Notes: generated by a model from the letters alone, not told the origin. Numbered from the stretch's first letter, positions 24,767 to 34,729 are shown. The stretch is 64,000 nt of DNA from an uncultured Prevotellaceae bacterium (GCA_902789415.1 CADAOD010000010.1:1-64000); one strand, 5' to 3'. Made by a program: numbers and translations.

Positions 24767-26215
24767 ATGTCAGATAATAAGAATGAATTTGTACGTCAGG
24801 TAGCTGAACAAAAATACGAGTTTGGTTTCACTACCGACGTACATACTGAAATAATCGAGAAAGGGCTGAACGAGGATATCGTTCGGCTCATCTCTGCTAA
24901 GAAAGGGGAGCCCGAGTGGATGCTTGAGTTCCGCCTGAAGGCGTTCCGCTACTGGAAAGAGCAGCAGGAGCCAAAGTGGGGCCATGTGCATGTGCCAGAG
25001 ATTGACTATCAGGCCATTAGCTACTATGCCGACCCACTGGCTAAGAAGCCCGAAGGCGACGGCAAGATTGACCCTGAGCTCGAAAAAACCTTTGATAAAT
25101 TAGGTATCCCCCTTGAAGAGCGCTTGGCCTTGAGTGGTAACACCGCTGTTGACGCCATCATGGATAGCGTATCGGTAAAGACCACCTTTAAGGAGAAGCT
25201 GCGCGAAAAGGGCGTTATCTTCTGCTCAATAGGCGAAGCCATCAAGGAGCACGGCGACCTGGTACGTCAGTACTTGGGTACGGTGGTGCCTTACAAAGAT
25301 AACTTCTTTGCGGCACTCAACTCGGCTGTGTTCAGCGATGGTTCGTTTGTTTATATCCCCAAGGGTGTTCGCTGCCCCATGGAGCTCAGCTCTTACTTCC
25401 GCATCAACGCCCGTAACACGGGTCAGTTTGAGCGCACGCTGATTATTGCCGACGACGATGCCTACGTATCGTACCTGGAGGGATGTACAGCCCCTATGCG
25501 CGACGAGAACCAGCTGCATGCCGCCATCGTTGAGATTATCGTGATGAACCGTGCCGAGGTAAAATACTCAACCGTTCAGAACTGGTATCCTGGCGACGAG
25601 AACGGCAAGGGCGGTGTGCTTAACCTGGTAACCAAACGTGGCGATCTGCGTGGCGTCGACAGTAAGCTGTCGTGGACACAGGTGGAGACCGGTAGTGCCA
25701 TCACCTGGAAGTACCCATCATGCATTCTGCGCGGCGATAACTCGCAGGCCGAGTTCTACTCGGTAGCTGTTACCAACAACTACCAGGAGGCCGACACAGG
25801 TACCAAGATGATACACATTGGTAAGAACACCAAGAGTACCATCATCTCAAAGGGTATCTCGGCCGGTCACTCGCAGAATTCGTATCGCGGACTGGTGCGT
25901 GCAGCATCTACTGCCGACAATGCCCGTAACTACTCAAGCTGCGACTCGCTGCTGTTAGGATCGGACTGTGGCGCACACACCTTCCCCTATATGGATGTGC
26001 ACAACGACACAGCCGTGTTTGAGCACGAGGCTACCACCTCAAAGATTTCGGAAGACCAGCTCTTCTACTGCAACCAGCGCGGTATTCCCACCGAGCAGGC
26101 CGTTGGACTGATTGTGAACGGTTATGCCAAGGAGGTGCTGCAAAAGTTGCCTATGGAGTTTGCCGTAGAGGCTCAGAAACTATTATCGGTATCATTAGAA
26201 GGAACTGTAGGATAA
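24767..26215 (+). CDS. sufB: Fe-S cluster scaffold protein SufB
   Basis: A 482-residue SufB subunit of the SufBCD scaffold, in which iron-sulphur clusters are built in the cytoplasm. The conserved C-terminal beta-helix is present: [51 protein letters not shown], and the end region [21 protein letters not shown], with the Cys used in cluster assembly. It starts two bases after infB, so it may be read from the rimP promoter. It is parted from sufC by a purine permease gene. Confidence 0.95.
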   Translation: MSDNKNEFVRQVAEQKYEFGFTTDVHTEIIEKGLNEDIVRLISAKKGEPEWMLEFRLKAFRYWKEQQEPKWGHVHVPEIDYQAISYYADPLAKKPEGDGKIDPELEKTFDKLGIPLEERLALSGNTAVDAIMDSVSVKTTFKEKLREKGVIFCSIGEAIKEHGDLVRQYLGTVVPYKDNFFAALNSAVFSDGSFVYIPKGVRCPMELSSYFRINARNTGQFERTLIIADDDAYVSYLEGCTAPMRDENQLHAAIVEIIVMNRAEVKYSTVQNWYPGDENGKGGVLNLVTKRGDLRGVDSKLSWTQVETGSAITWKYPSCILRGDNSQAEFYSVAVTNNYQEADTGTKMIHIGKNTKSTIISKGISAGHSQNSYRGLVRAASTADNARNYSSCDSLLLGSDCGAHTFPYMDVHNDTAVFEHEATTSKISEDQLFYCNQRGIPTEQAVGLIVNGYAKEVLQKLPMEFAVEAQKLLSVSLEGTVG

Positions 26216-26222
26216 AAACAAT

Positions 26223-27530
26223 ATGATTCAGAAATTATTTGGATTTGATTCCTCCACAATGACACTGCGCAAGGAGGTGATTGGTGGTATTACCACTTTC
26301 TTAACAATGGCTTACATCTTAGCCGTTAACCCAAACATTCTCTCAGCTACTGGTATGGACGCTGGGGCAGTATTTACCACCACATGTATCGCCGCTATCG
26401 TAGGTACATTGATAATGGCTATCTATGCCAAGTTGCCTTTTGCCTTGGCACCTGGTATGGGTCTGAATGCATTCTTTGCATTCACCGTAGTGCTTACCAT
26501 GGGCTACACCTGGCAGTTTGCACTTACCGCCGTGCTGATAGAGGGATTGATATTCATTCTGCTTACCATTACTGGTTTGCGCAAACATATTGTTAACGCC
26601 ATCCCCTTGGTGCTGCGCCGAGCCATCAGTCCGGGTATCGGATTGTTCATCGCCTTTGTAGGCTTGAAGGGCGCTGGTATCGTAAGCGCATCCGAGGCCA
26701 CATTCATTACCTTGGGTAATCTGCACGATCCCGCTGTGCTGCTGGCCATCTTCGGCATCCTGCTTACTGCCGCCCTGCTGGTACGCAAGGTTACCGGTGC
26801 ATTGCTTATCGGTATTCTGGTTACCACCATTGCAGGTATACCATTGGGCGTTACCAATTATACAGGCATCATGTCAACACCACCATCAATCGCCCCTATC
26901 TTCTGGCAGTTTGAGTGGCATAACATCTTCACCGTCGATATGGTGGTAGTGGTACTCACCTTCCTGTTTATCGATATGTTCGACACCATCGGTACCCTGA
27001 TTGGTGTGTCGAACCGCGCCGGAATGGTTGATGATAACGGTAACGTGAAAAATCTGAATCAGGCCTTTATGGCCGATGCCATCGGTACCACCGTTGGCGC
27101 TATGCTGGGTACATCAACAGTAACCACTTATGTTGAGAGTGCATCGGGTGTAAACGTGGGCGGTCGCTCAGGTCTTACCAGCTTAACTACTGCCATCTGT
27201 TTTGCAGTAGCACTGCTGTTTGCCCCATTGTTCCTGGCCATCCCTGCACAGGCCACTGCAGCCGCGCTGATTCTGGTAGGTGTGATGATGATGCACGACA
27301 TCCGCAAGGTTGATTTTACCGACTACGTAACAGCCATCCCATGCTTTGTATGTATCGTACTGATGCCACTTACCTATAGCATCTCTGATGGTATCCTGAT
27401 GGGTGTTATCTCGTATGTACTCATCCACCTGCTGTCGGGTAAACTTAAAGATAAGGACGAGCGTAACAACATTAACTGGGCCACTATCCTGCTGGCCGCA
27501 CTGTTTGTATGCCGCTACGCATTCCTGTAA
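26223..27530 (+). CDS. NCS2-family purine permease (AzgA/PbuG type)
   Basis: A 435-residue inner-membrane protein with about 12-14 hydrophobic segments. It has the family features EVIGGITTFLTMAYILAVNP at the N-terminus, APGMGLNAFFAF, DMFDTIGTLIGV and GTSTVTTYVESASGVNVGGR, typical of proton-coupled adenine/hypoxanthine/guanine transporters of the AzgA branch. It lies seven bases after sufB and 16 before sufC, so it is read with the SUF operon though it has no known role in Fe-S assembly. Exact substrate is not readable from sequence. Confidence 0.9.
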   Translation: MIQKLFGFDSSTMTLRKEVIGGITTFLTMAYILAVNPNILSATGMDAGAVFTTTCIAAIVGTLIMAIYAKLPFALAPGMGLNAFFAFTVVLTMGYTWQFALTAVLIEGLIFILLTITGLRKHIVNAIPLVLRRAISPGIGLFIAFVGLKGAGIVSASEATFITLGNLHDPAVLLAIFGILLTAALLVRKVTGALLIGILVTTIAGIPLGVTNYTGIMSTPPSIAPIFWQFEWHNIFTVDMVVVVLTFLFIDMFDTIGTLIGVSNRAGMVDDNGNVKNLNQAFMADAIGTTVGAMLGTSTVTTYVESASGVNVGGRSGLTSLTTAICFAVALLFAPLFLAIPAQATAAALILVGVMMMHDIRKVDFTDYVTAIPCFVCIVLMPLTYSISDGILMGVISYVLIHLLSGKLKDKDERNNINWATILLAALFVCRYAFL

Positions 27531-27546
27531 TATAGAATAAAGAAAT

Positions 27547-28302
27547 ATGTTAGAAGTTAAGAACTTACACGCCAAGATTGGCGATAAAGAGATATTAAAA
27601 GGCATCGACCTCGTGATTAACGATGGCGAGACACATGCCATCATGGGCCCTAACGGTTCAGGAAAATCTACCCTGAGCGCCGTACTGGTGGGTAACCCAC
27701 TTTACGAAGTAACCGAGGGCGAGGCTTTCTTCAACGGTAAGAACCTGCTGGAGATGAAGCCTGAGGACCGTGCCCACGAGGGCTTGTTCCTCTCGTTCCA
27801 GTATCCCGTTGAGATTCCTGGTGTATCGATGACCAACTTTATGAAGGCTGCCATCAACGAGAAGCGCAAGTATCAGGGCCTGGAGCCCATGAACGCTGCC
27901 GAATTCCTGAAGCTGCAGCGCGAGAAGCGTAAGATTGTAGAGCTCGATTCGAAGCTGGCTAACCGCTCGGTTAACGAGGGTTTTAGCGGTGGTGAGAAGA
28001 AGCGCAACGAGATTTTCCAGATGGCTATGCTAGAGCCCAAACTGAGCATCCTCGACGAGACCGACTCAGGTCTTGACGTAGATGCCATGCGTATTGTGGC
28101 CGAGGGTGTAAACAAACTGCAGACACCTGAGACTTCGTGCATCGTAATCACCCACTACGACCGTCTGCTCGAAATGATTAAGCCCCAGTTTGTACATGTG
28201 CTCTATAAGGGTCGCATCGTAAAGACTGGCGGACCTGAGCTGGCCGTACAGATTCAGGAGCACGGCTACGATTGGATTAAGGAAGAAATAGGAGAAGAGT
28301 AA
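27547..28302 (+). CDS. sufC: SUF system ATPase SufC
   Basis: A 251-residue ABC-type ATPase that drives conformational change in the SufBCD complex. Visible are Walker A GPNGSGKST (about 36), the Q-loop region LSFQYPVEIPGVS, the SufC-type signature FSGGEKKRNEIFQ, Walker B LSILDETDSGLDVDA and the switch histidine in CIVITHYDRLL. It is a soluble ABC protein with no membrane part. It overlaps the sufD start by one base. Confidence 0.96.
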   Translation: MLEVKNLHAKIGDKEILKGIDLVINDGETHAIMGPNGSGKSTLSAVLVGNPLYEVTEGEAFFNGKNLLEMKPEDRAHEGLFLSFQYPVEIPGVSMTNFMKAAINEKRKYQGLEPMNAAEFLKLQREKRKIVELDSKLANRSVNEGFSGGEKKRNEIFQMAMLEPKLSILDETDSGLDVDAMRIVAEGVNKLQTPETSCIVITHYDRLLEMIKPQFVHVLYKGRIVKTGGPELAVQIQEHGYDWIKEEIGEE

Positions 28303-29657
28303 TGGGTAGCGAGCAACAATACATAGAACTCTACGAGCAGGCACGCCAGATGATTATCAAGCATGCCCCAGAGTCGATGAACGTGGTGCGCGATCAGGCT
28401 TTTGAAGATTTCAAAGTCCAGGGCTTCCCTACAAAGAAGGTAGAGCGATACAAGTACACCGACATGCAGAAGCTGTTTGCACCCGACTACGGTGTGAACC
28501 TGAATCGTCTGCAGATACCTGTTGATCCCTACGAGGCTTTCCGTTGCGACGTGCCCAACCTCTCAACAAGTCTGTACTTTGTGGTTAACGATCAGTTCTA
28601 CCACGACGACAAGTCGAAAGGTCACCTCCCAGAGGGTGTGATTATCGGCTCTATGCGCGATTATCCTGAGCTGGTGAGCAAGTACTACACCAAGCTGGCT
28701 AAGACTGGTGAGGATGCCGTTACAGCACTCAACACGATGCTGGCACAGGACGGACTGCTGGTTTACGTGCCCAAGAATGTAAAGGTGGATCGCGCCATTC
28801 AGGTCATCAACATCCTGAAGGCCACACCACAGAATGCTCAGCATGTAGTGACCGACCTGATGGTAAACCGTCGTGTGCTGATTGTACTCGAAGAGAGTGC
28901 CGAAATAAAAATGCTGTTCTGCGATCATGCTGCCGACGACCGTAACTTCCTGGCCACACAGGTTATCGAGGCTTACGTAGGCGAGAATGCATCGTTAGAC
29001 CTCTATTGCATGGAGGAGACACATCATAAGAATGTACGCGTAAGCAACGTGTATATCGACCAGCAGGCCAACAGTCGTGTAAACCACAATGTCATCACCC
29101 TGCACAACGGTATCACCCGCAACAAGCTCGACCTCACCTTCAGTGGCGAGGGAGCCGAGTGCCAGTGCTACGGATGTGTGATTGCCGACAAGCAGCAGCA
29201 CGTAGATAACAACACGCTGATAGTACACAAGGTGCCTCACTGCAACTCGCAGGAGCTGTACAAATATGTACTCGACGAGAAGGCTACAGGTGCTTTTGCC
29301 GGTCGTGTGCTGGTTGAGCATGGCGCTCAGAAAACCACCTCGCAGATGACCAATCAGAACCTCACTGCCACCAAAGAGGCACGCATGTACACCCAGCCCA
29401 TGCTGGAGATTTATGCCGACGACGTGAAGTGTGCCCACGGTTCAACCGTTGGACAGCTGAACGATGCCGCCCTGTTCTACATGCGTCAGCGAGGCATCTC
29501 ATTGCAGGAGGCTAAGGTACTGCTGCAAAATGCCTTTATCAACGAGGTCATCGACCACATGCAGTTAGAGCCCCTGCGCGATCGCCTGCACTACCTGGTA
29601 GAGAAGCGATTCCGTGGCGAGCTGAACAAATGCTCAGGCTGCAAACTCTGCAAATAA
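28302..29657 (+). CDS. sufD: Fe-S cluster assembly protein SufD
   Basis: A 451-residue partner of SufB and SufC. The C-terminal half carries the SufBD beta-helix, with LDLTFSGEGAECQCYGCVIADKQQHVDNNT, TTSQMTNQNLTATKEARMYTQPMLEIYADDVKCAHGSTVGQLN and a family-type end. The protein finishes with NKCSGCKLCK, a CxxCxxC tail absent from E. coli SufD; I recall similar tails in other Bacteroidota SufD proteins. The tail could bind a metal or cluster. sufS follows after 24 bases. Confidence 0.94.
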   Translation: MGSEQQYIELYEQARQMIIKHAPESMNVVRDQAFEDFKVQGFPTKKVERYKYTDMQKLFAPDYGVNLNRLQIPVDPYEAFRCDVPNLSTSLYFVVNDQFYHDDKSKGHLPEGVIIGSMRDYPELVSKYYTKLAKTGEDAVTALNTMLAQDGLLVYVPKNVKVDRAIQVINILKATPQNAQHVVTDLMVNRRVLIVLEESAEIKMLFCDHAADDRNFLATQVIEAYVGENASLDLYCMEETHHKNVRVSNVYIDQQANSRVNHNVITLHNGITRNKLDLTFSGEGAECQCYGCVIADKQQHVDNNTLIVHKVPHCNSQELYKYVLDEKATGAFAGRVLVEHGAQKTTSQMTNQNLTATKEARMYTQPMLEIYADDVKCAHGSTVGQLNDAALFYMRQRGISLQEAKVLLQNAFINEVIDHMQLEPLRDRLHYLVEKRFRGELNKCSGCKLCK

Positions 29658-29681
29658 AAACAGTTCAAAGCTCAAAGTTCA

Positions 29682-30902
29682 ATGTTTAATATAATTAAAG
29701 TACGCGAAGATTTCCCTATCCTGGGTCGCGAGGTATATAAAAAGCCGCTGGTTTATCTGGACAACGCGGCTACCACACAGAAGCCATTGATGGTGCTCGA
29801 CGCCATGCGCGACGAGTATCTCAACGTGAATGCCAACGTGCATCGTGGCGTACACTACCTGTCGCAGCAGGCTACTGACCTGCACGAGGCAGCTCGCGAA
29901 AAGGTTCGTGAGTTTATTAATGCCCGCAAGATAGAGGAGATTATTTTTACGCGTGGTACTACCGAGGCCATTAACCTGGTGGCCAGCTCGTTCTGCGAAA
30001 GCGAGATGCAGGCTGGCGACGAGGTAATTGTAACTGAGATGGAGCACCACTCGAACATCGTATCGTGGCAGTTACAGGCCATGAAACGTGGCATTGTGGT
30101 AAAGCACATCCCCATTACCGACGATGGTATCTTGTGTATCGACCAGCTGGAGCAGCTGATTACTGACAAGACAAAAATCGTGAGCGTGGCCCACGTTAGC
30201 AACGTGCTGGGAACAATAAATCCGGTAGAGCAGATTATCAAGATAGCCCACGCCCATAACATCCCCGTGCTGGTAGATGGTGCCCAGAGTGCGCCCCATT
30301 TTAAGGTGGATGTTCAGGCTATGGATTGCGACTTCTTTGCTTTCAGCGGTCATAAGATGTACGGACCAACCGGCATCGGCGTGCTGTATGGTAAGGAAGA
30401 GTGGCTGGAGAAACTGCCTCCTTATCAGGGTGGTGGCGAGATGATTGACAAAGTGACTTGGGAGAAGACCACCTTTGAGCGATTGCCATTCAAGTTCGAG
30501 GCTGGCACACCCGACTATGTAGCTACCCACGGACTGGCTAAGGCCATCGAATATATCGATGCTATCGGCTTTGATGCCATCCAGCAGCACGAGCAGGAAC
30601 TCACCCGTTACTGCATGGAGCAGCTGATGACCATCGACGGCATGAAGATCTACGGTCCGATGGATGCATCGAAGAAGGATGCTGTAGTATCGTTCAACGT
30701 TGGCGATATCCACCACCTGGATATGGGTACCCTACTCGACCGTCTGGGAATAGCTGTGCGCACGGGTCACCATTGTGCCCAGCCACTGATGGACCGTTTG
30801 GGCATATCAGGCACCGTTCGCGCCTCGTTCGCACTCTACAATACCAAGGAAGAGATCAACGCTCTGGTGGCAGGTATCCGCCGTGTATCGCAAATGTTTT
30901 AA
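29682..30902 (+). CDS. sufS: Cysteine desulfurase SufS
   Basis: A 406-residue PLP enzyme that takes sulphur from cysteine for Fe-S assembly. It has the PLP lysine in FSGHKMYGPTGIGVLYG (about 225), the substrate region HHSNIVSWQ, and the persulphide cysteine in RTGHHCAQPLMDRLG (about 362) on a type-II (SufS) loop. A typical C-terminus RASFALYNT follows. It is the last SUF gene here; no sufE or sufU is seen in the window. The 5' spacer is a TTCAAAG-type micro-repeat. Confidence 0.95.
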   Translation: MFNIIKVREDFPILGREVYKKPLVYLDNAATTQKPLMVLDAMRDEYLNVNANVHRGVHYLSQQATDLHEAAREKVREFINARKIEEIIFTRGTTEAINLVASSFCESEMQAGDEVIVTEMEHHSNIVSWQLQAMKRGIVVKHIPITDDGILCIDQLEQLITDKTKIVSVAHVSNVLGTINPVEQIIKIAHAHNIPVLVDGAQSAPHFKVDVQAMDCDFFAFSGHKMYGPTGIGVLYGKEEWLEKLPPYQGGGEMIDKVTWEKTTFERLPFKFEAGTPDYVATHGLAKAIEYIDAIGFDAIQQHEQELTRYCMEQLMTIDGMKIYGPMDASKKDAVVSFNVGDIHHLDMGTLLDRLGIAVRTGHHCAQPLMDRLGISGTVRASFALYNTKEEINALVAGIRRVSQMF

Positions 30903-30905
30903 GCT

Positions 30906-31535
30906 ATGCTACTCAACAAATATTACGAAGGTAAGATAGAGGCAGGTTGCGACGAGGCTGGCCGTGGTTGCTTGGCCGGCAGCGTGTATGCAGCCGCCGT
31001 TATCCTGCCCGAAGGCTACCAGAACGAGTTGCTGAACGACTCAAAACAGCTGTCGGAAAAGAAACGCTATCAGCTGCGAGAGATGATTGAGCGCGATGCT
31101 GTGGCATGGGCAGTAGGTATCGTGACGCCTGAGGAAATCGATAAAATCAACATTCTGAACGCCTCTATCCTGGCAATGCATCGTGCCTTAGATCAACTGA
31201 AAGTGCGCCCTGAGGCTGTGATTGTGGATGGCAACAAATTCAAGCCTTATAAGGATCCTGCCGATGGCAAGCAGCTACCCCATACCACCATCGTAAAGGG
31301 CGATGGCAAGTACTTAGCTATTGCCGCTGCATCTATCCTGGCCAAGACCTATCGTGACGACTATATGAACCAGTTGGCAGAGGAATACCCTCAGTACGAC
31401 TGGCGCTCGAACAAGGGCTACCCCACCAAGAAGCATCGCGAGGCTATCAAGCAGCACGGCATTACACCCTATCATCGCAAAAGCTACAACCTGCTGGGCG
31501 ATGGGCAGCTGAGCATCGACTTTGGCGAGTTCTAA
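30906..31535 (+). CDS. rnhB: Ribonuclease HII
   Basis: A 209-residue RNase HII that removes ribonucleotides from DNA. The signature CDEAGRGCLAG (about 15-25) gives the first Asp-Glu pair, VIVDGNKF near 100 and the segment GDGKYLAIAAASILAKTYRD complete the active site, and NKGYPTKKHREAI is the RNase HII C-terminal motif. It starts three bases after sufS and is probably the end of this transcript. Confidence 0.94.
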   Translation: MLLNKYYEGKIEAGCDEAGRGCLAGSVYAAAVILPEGYQNELLNDSKQLSEKKRYQLREMIERDAVAWAVGIVTPEEIDKINILNASILAMHRALDQLKVRPEAVIVDGNKFKPYKDPADGKQLPHTTIVKGDGKYLAIAAASILAKTYRDDYMNQLAEEYPQYDWRSNKGYPTKKHREAIKQHGITPYHRKSYNLLGDGQLSIDFGEF

Positions 31536-31574
31536 CGCTCACCACCAAATATAGAATAACTTATCAACTATAAA

Positions 31575-32087
31575 ATGACTACAATGAGAAAACTGTTTAT
31601 GGCTTTGCTGGCCGCCATTTCTATCAGTGCCAGCGCACAGATTCAGGAGCCCGAGGCTCCACAGTTAGAGTTTGCTTTGCAGCTGAAGGTAACCCTTGGC
31701 GAAGCTTATGGCATCGACAACACGCAGCACGGACGCCGTACTGTTATCCCCATCACTGGCGGTACGTTTGAGGGTAAAGGTCTGAAAGGAACCATTGTGA
31801 ACGGTGGTGCCGACTACCAGCTGAATACCGAGGGACGTACGGAACTGGAGGCTATCTACTGCATTAAGACCGATGATGGTATCTACATCCACGTGCGTAA
31901 CCGTGGTATCATTGCTAACGGCAAGGATGCCGACGGTAAGCCTACCTTCTACTTCCGCGCAGCGCCCCAATTCGAGGCACCTGCAGATAGCAAATACGGC
32001 TGGCTTAATAACGCGCTATTTGTTTGCGCACCCTCGTTCCAGAGCGATTTCAAGGGCATAGTGCTTAACGTATGGCGCATTAAATAG
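31575..32087 (+). CDS. Secreted DUF3237-family protein
   Basis: A 170-residue protein with a signal peptide (MRKLFMALLAAISISASAQ). The mature part matches DUF3237: RRTVIPITGGTFEGKGLKG, GGADYQLNTEGRTELEAIYCIKTDDG and a final block with FRAAPQFEAP. The fold is a small beta-barrel of unknown function. An export signal is unusual for the family. ATG 31584 is an alternative start. It converges on the DMT transporter gene with only two bases between stops. Confidence 0.8.
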   Translation: MTTMRKLFMALLAAISISASAQIQEPEAPQLEFALQLKVTLGEAYGIDNTQHGRRTVIPITGGTFEGKGLKGTIVNGGADYQLNTEGRTELEAIYCIKTDDGIYIHVRNRGIIANGKDADGKPTFYFRAAPQFEAPADSKYGWLNNALFVCAPSFQSDFKGIVLNVWRIK

Positions 32088-32089
32088 GG

Positions 32090-33013
32090 TTAGCCTAAGA
32101 AGAACAGGCTAACACCTACCACCGAGATAACTGCACCCACAACGGCGCGCCATGTTATCTTTTGCTTAAACAACCAATACGACGGCAGCAATATAATAAT
32201 AGGTGTCATCGCCATCAGTGTGCTGGCGATGCCAGCTGCTGTGTATTGTACAGCCATCAACGAGAAACCTACACCTACAAACGGACCAAAAATGGTTGTG
32301 GCAGTGGCAACGGTCAATCCCTTACAATCGTGCATAGCTTCGCGTAGAGGCGCTAAACCCTTACGGAAGTACAATAACAGCGTGAAGCCGATGATACCGG
32401 CTATACAGCGATAGAAATTGGCGCTAAAGGGCACCAGCCATTCGGGCGTGCCTGTAAGCGATGCCTCGTAGTGGTCCATACCAATCTTACTAAGCACCAA
32501 ACCAATACCCTGACACATAGCGGCACCAATGGCAAACAGCACACCATTAAGGGGCAGTTTCAGTCCCACCTTGTGGTGCTCGCCACGCCCCAAAACAGAG
32601 ATACTGATACCACCCAGTGTTACTAGCATGGCCAAAATACTCATGGCGTTCATCTGCTGCCCCAAGGTTATCCATGCCATCAGGGCGGCTGAGAGTGGCG
32701 CTAGAGTCATAAACAGCTGTCCGTAGCGCGAACCAATAATGATATAGCACTGAAACAGGCAGAAATCGCCTATCACATAGCCTACCACACCCGATAGCAA
32801 CATCCACGCAGCAGCCTCGGTCGAAGCGCCTGGGGGCATCACACAGCCTGTTACAACAAAAAACAGCACCAACGAAAACAACAAGGCCAAACCCATACGC
32901 AGTACATTCAGCGTAAGGTTACCCAATCGTTTACTACCAAATTCACTCAAAAGCGCCGTAGCTGTCCATGAAAAGGCTACGCCAATCGATATCAATTCAC
33001 CTATGTAAGTCAT
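32090..33013 (-). CDS. EamA/DMT-family transporter
   Basis: A 307-residue inner-membrane protein with ten predicted membrane segments in two EamA repeats (about 1-140 and 155-305). Seen are SIGVAFSWTATALLSEFGSK at the N-terminus and a second-repeat end TPIIILLPSYWLFKQKITWRAVVGAVISVVGVSLFF. These proteins export or import small metabolites; substrate is not predictable here. A -7 box TAATTTTG lies on the minus strand at 33054-33047. Confidence 0.88.
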   Translation of the reverse strand: MTYIGELISIGVAFSWTATALLSEFGSKRLGNLTLNVLRMGLALLFSLVLFFVVTGCVMPPGASTEAAAWMLLSGVVGYVIGDFCLFQCYIIIGSRYGQLFMTLAPLSAALMAWITLGQQMNAMSILAMLVTLGGISISVLGRGEHHKVGLKLPLNGVLFAIGAAMCQGIGLVLSKIGMDHYEASLTGTPEWLVPFSANFYRCIAGIIGFTLLLYFRKGLAPLREAMHDCKGLTVATATTIFGPFVGVGFSLMAVQYTAAGIASTLMAMTPIIILLPSYWLFKQKITWRAVVGAVISVVGVSLFFLG

Positions 33014-33161
33014 TGCTTAGTATAAATACGTTAAAACTTCAGACTGCAAAATTATACAAAAAATCGTTAATTCTACGCTTCTGGATGCAAGATTTGCCGT
33101 TTGTTCAAGTTATTTAAGAAAAAACTCATACTTTTGTATCCACTTTAAACAAAATCGAACA

Positions 33162-33644
33162 ATGAAAGTAAGATTCAATCGCTGGTACAACACCATCCTC
33201 ACAGCCCTGCTGTCGCTGTTGGGCTATGGTTGCTCATCAGAGAATTCGATGGAGATGTACGGTTCGCCTATACTCATGTATGGCGTTCCCTCGGCCGGGT
33301 ATAAGATATCGGGCACTGTTACCGACGAGGGCGGCAAGGCCGTAGAAGGCATCAAGACATCAGTGAAACAAGTAACAAACTATGAGGGCAAGCCCATAAC
33401 GTTTGCCATCGACTCTGTACTGACTGATGCCAACGGCCACTACGATATGACATCAACCCACTTCCCCCAAAGTCCGGAAATCAAGTTGATTGTTGAGGAT
33501 GTGGATGGCGATGCCAATGGTGCCTACCAAAACGATACCATCGACATTGACTACAACAACGCCCAGAAGATAAAGGAAGGCGATGGCACTTGGAACAACG
33601 GTACTTTTGTTATTAAACAGGATATTAAACTGAAGAAGAAATAA
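33162..33644 (+). CDS. Putative lipoprotein of an rSAM/lipoprotein system
   Basis: A 160-residue protein with a lipoprotein signal (TALLSLLGYGC, about 14-24) and a following MYGSPILMYG region. The mature part from about residue 48 is one carboxypeptidase-regulatory-like beta-sandwich (YKISGTVTDEGGKAVEGIK). Its gene stops right where the radical SAM gene starts. It fits the Bacteroidota rSAM/lipoprotein pair (TIGR04134 with TIGR04133, as I recall them), in which the lipoprotein is the presumed target or partner of the enzyme. A -7 box TACTTTTG is at 33129-33136. Confidence 0.82.
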   Translation: MKVRFNRWYNTILTALLSLLGYGCSSENSMEMYGSPILMYGVPSAGYKISGTVTDEGGKAVEGIKTSVKQVTNYEGKPITFAIDSVLTDANGHYDMTSTHFPQSPEIKLIVEDVDGDANGAYQNDTIDIDYNNAQKIKEGDGTWNNGTFVIKQDIKLKKK

Positions 33645-34729
33645 TGAAAGCCACTCCCCTAACCCTTCGCAAAAAGTTAGCTTTAGAACTCTGGCGACAG
33701 AAGGAAGAAATGGTGCGCAAGGAGCATCCCCTGAAACAACTGTTCTGGGAGTGCACCTTGCGTTGCGACCTGAAGTGCCGCCACTGTGGCAGCGACTGCA
33801 AGATGAAGTCGGAAAGCCGTGATATGCCCAAAGACGACTTTTTGCGTGTACTTGATAGCATCTCCCAGAAAACCGATCCACACCAGGTGTTTGTGATTAT
33901 TTCGGGTGGAGAACCACTGATGCGAAAGGATATCGAGGAGTGCGGACGTGCAATTTACGACAAAGGATTCCCATGGGGAATGGTAACTAATGCGCTGCAT
34001 CTTACGCCCCAGCGCTGGCAGAATCTACTACGTGCGGGTATCCACTCGATGGCTATCAGTCTGGATGGCTTAGAGGATAATCACAACTGGATGCGAGGCA
34101 ACGACCAGAGCTTTAAGATGGTGAGCAATGCCATCGATATGCTGGTAGCCACCAAAGGGTTTGTGTTCGATATCGTGACCTGCGTAAACCGTCGAAACTA
34201 TACGCAGCTGAACGACATTAAGGAATTCCTGATTTCAAAAGGTGTACAGCGCTGGCGATTGTTTACTGTTTTTCCAGTAGGTCGTGCGGCTCTCGATCCT
34301 GACATGCGCCTAACCAACGAGCAGTTTCGTGGGGTGTTTGATTTCATCCGCGAAACAAGAAAGGAAGGGCGTATCCGTGCCGATTATGGTTGCGAGGGAT
34401 TTCTGGGCAACTACGAAGGCGAGGCCCGCAGCAGGTTCTTCAGCTGTCAGGCCGGCATTACGGTAGGCTCAGTGATGGCCGATGGCTCGATAGCTGCTTG
34501 TGCCAGCATACGTGCCGACTATCATCAGGGCAACATCTACGAGGATGACTTTATGGAGGTTTGGGAGAACCGCTATGCCCCCTATCGCAATCGCGAATGG
34601 ATGCGCAATGGCGAGTGTAAAAGCTGTAAATACTTCCGCTATTGCCAGGGCAACGGCATGCACCTACGCGATGCTAACGGCGAACTTCTGTTGTGCCATC
34701 TGAAGCGCTTACAGCAGGCTGCTGATTAA
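33644..34729 (+). CDS. Radical SAM/SPASM protein of the rSAM/lipoprotein system
   Basis: A 361-residue radical SAM enzyme. The 4Fe-4S motif CTLRCDLKCRHC (about 41-49) binds the SAM-cleaving cluster, and the barrel follows with ISGGEPLMRKD and SMAISLDGLEDNHN. The C-terminal SPASM region (CQAGITVGSVMADGSIAAC, then CKSCKYFRYCQGN) holds the auxiliary cluster cysteines. SPASM enzymes mostly modify peptides or proteins. The start codon overlaps the lipoprotein stop by one base, so the two are translationally coupled. The chemistry is unknown. Confidence 0.9.
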   Translation: MKATPLTLRKKLALELWRQKEEMVRKEHPLKQLFWECTLRCDLKCRHCGSDCKMKSESRDMPKDDFLRVLDSISQKTDPHQVFVIISGGEPLMRKDIEECGRAIYDKGFPWGMVTNALHLTPQRWQNLLRAGIHSMAISLDGLEDNHNWMRGNDQSFKMVSNAIDMLVATKGFVFDIVTCVNRRNYTQLNDIKEFLISKGVQRWRLFTVFPVGRAALDPDMRLTNEQFRGVFDFIRETRKEGRIRADYGCEGFLGNYEGEARSRFFSCQAGITVGSVMADGSIAACASIRADYHQGNIYEDDFMEVWENRYAPYRNREWMRNGECKSCKYFRYCQGNGMHLRDANGELLLCHLKRLQQAAD

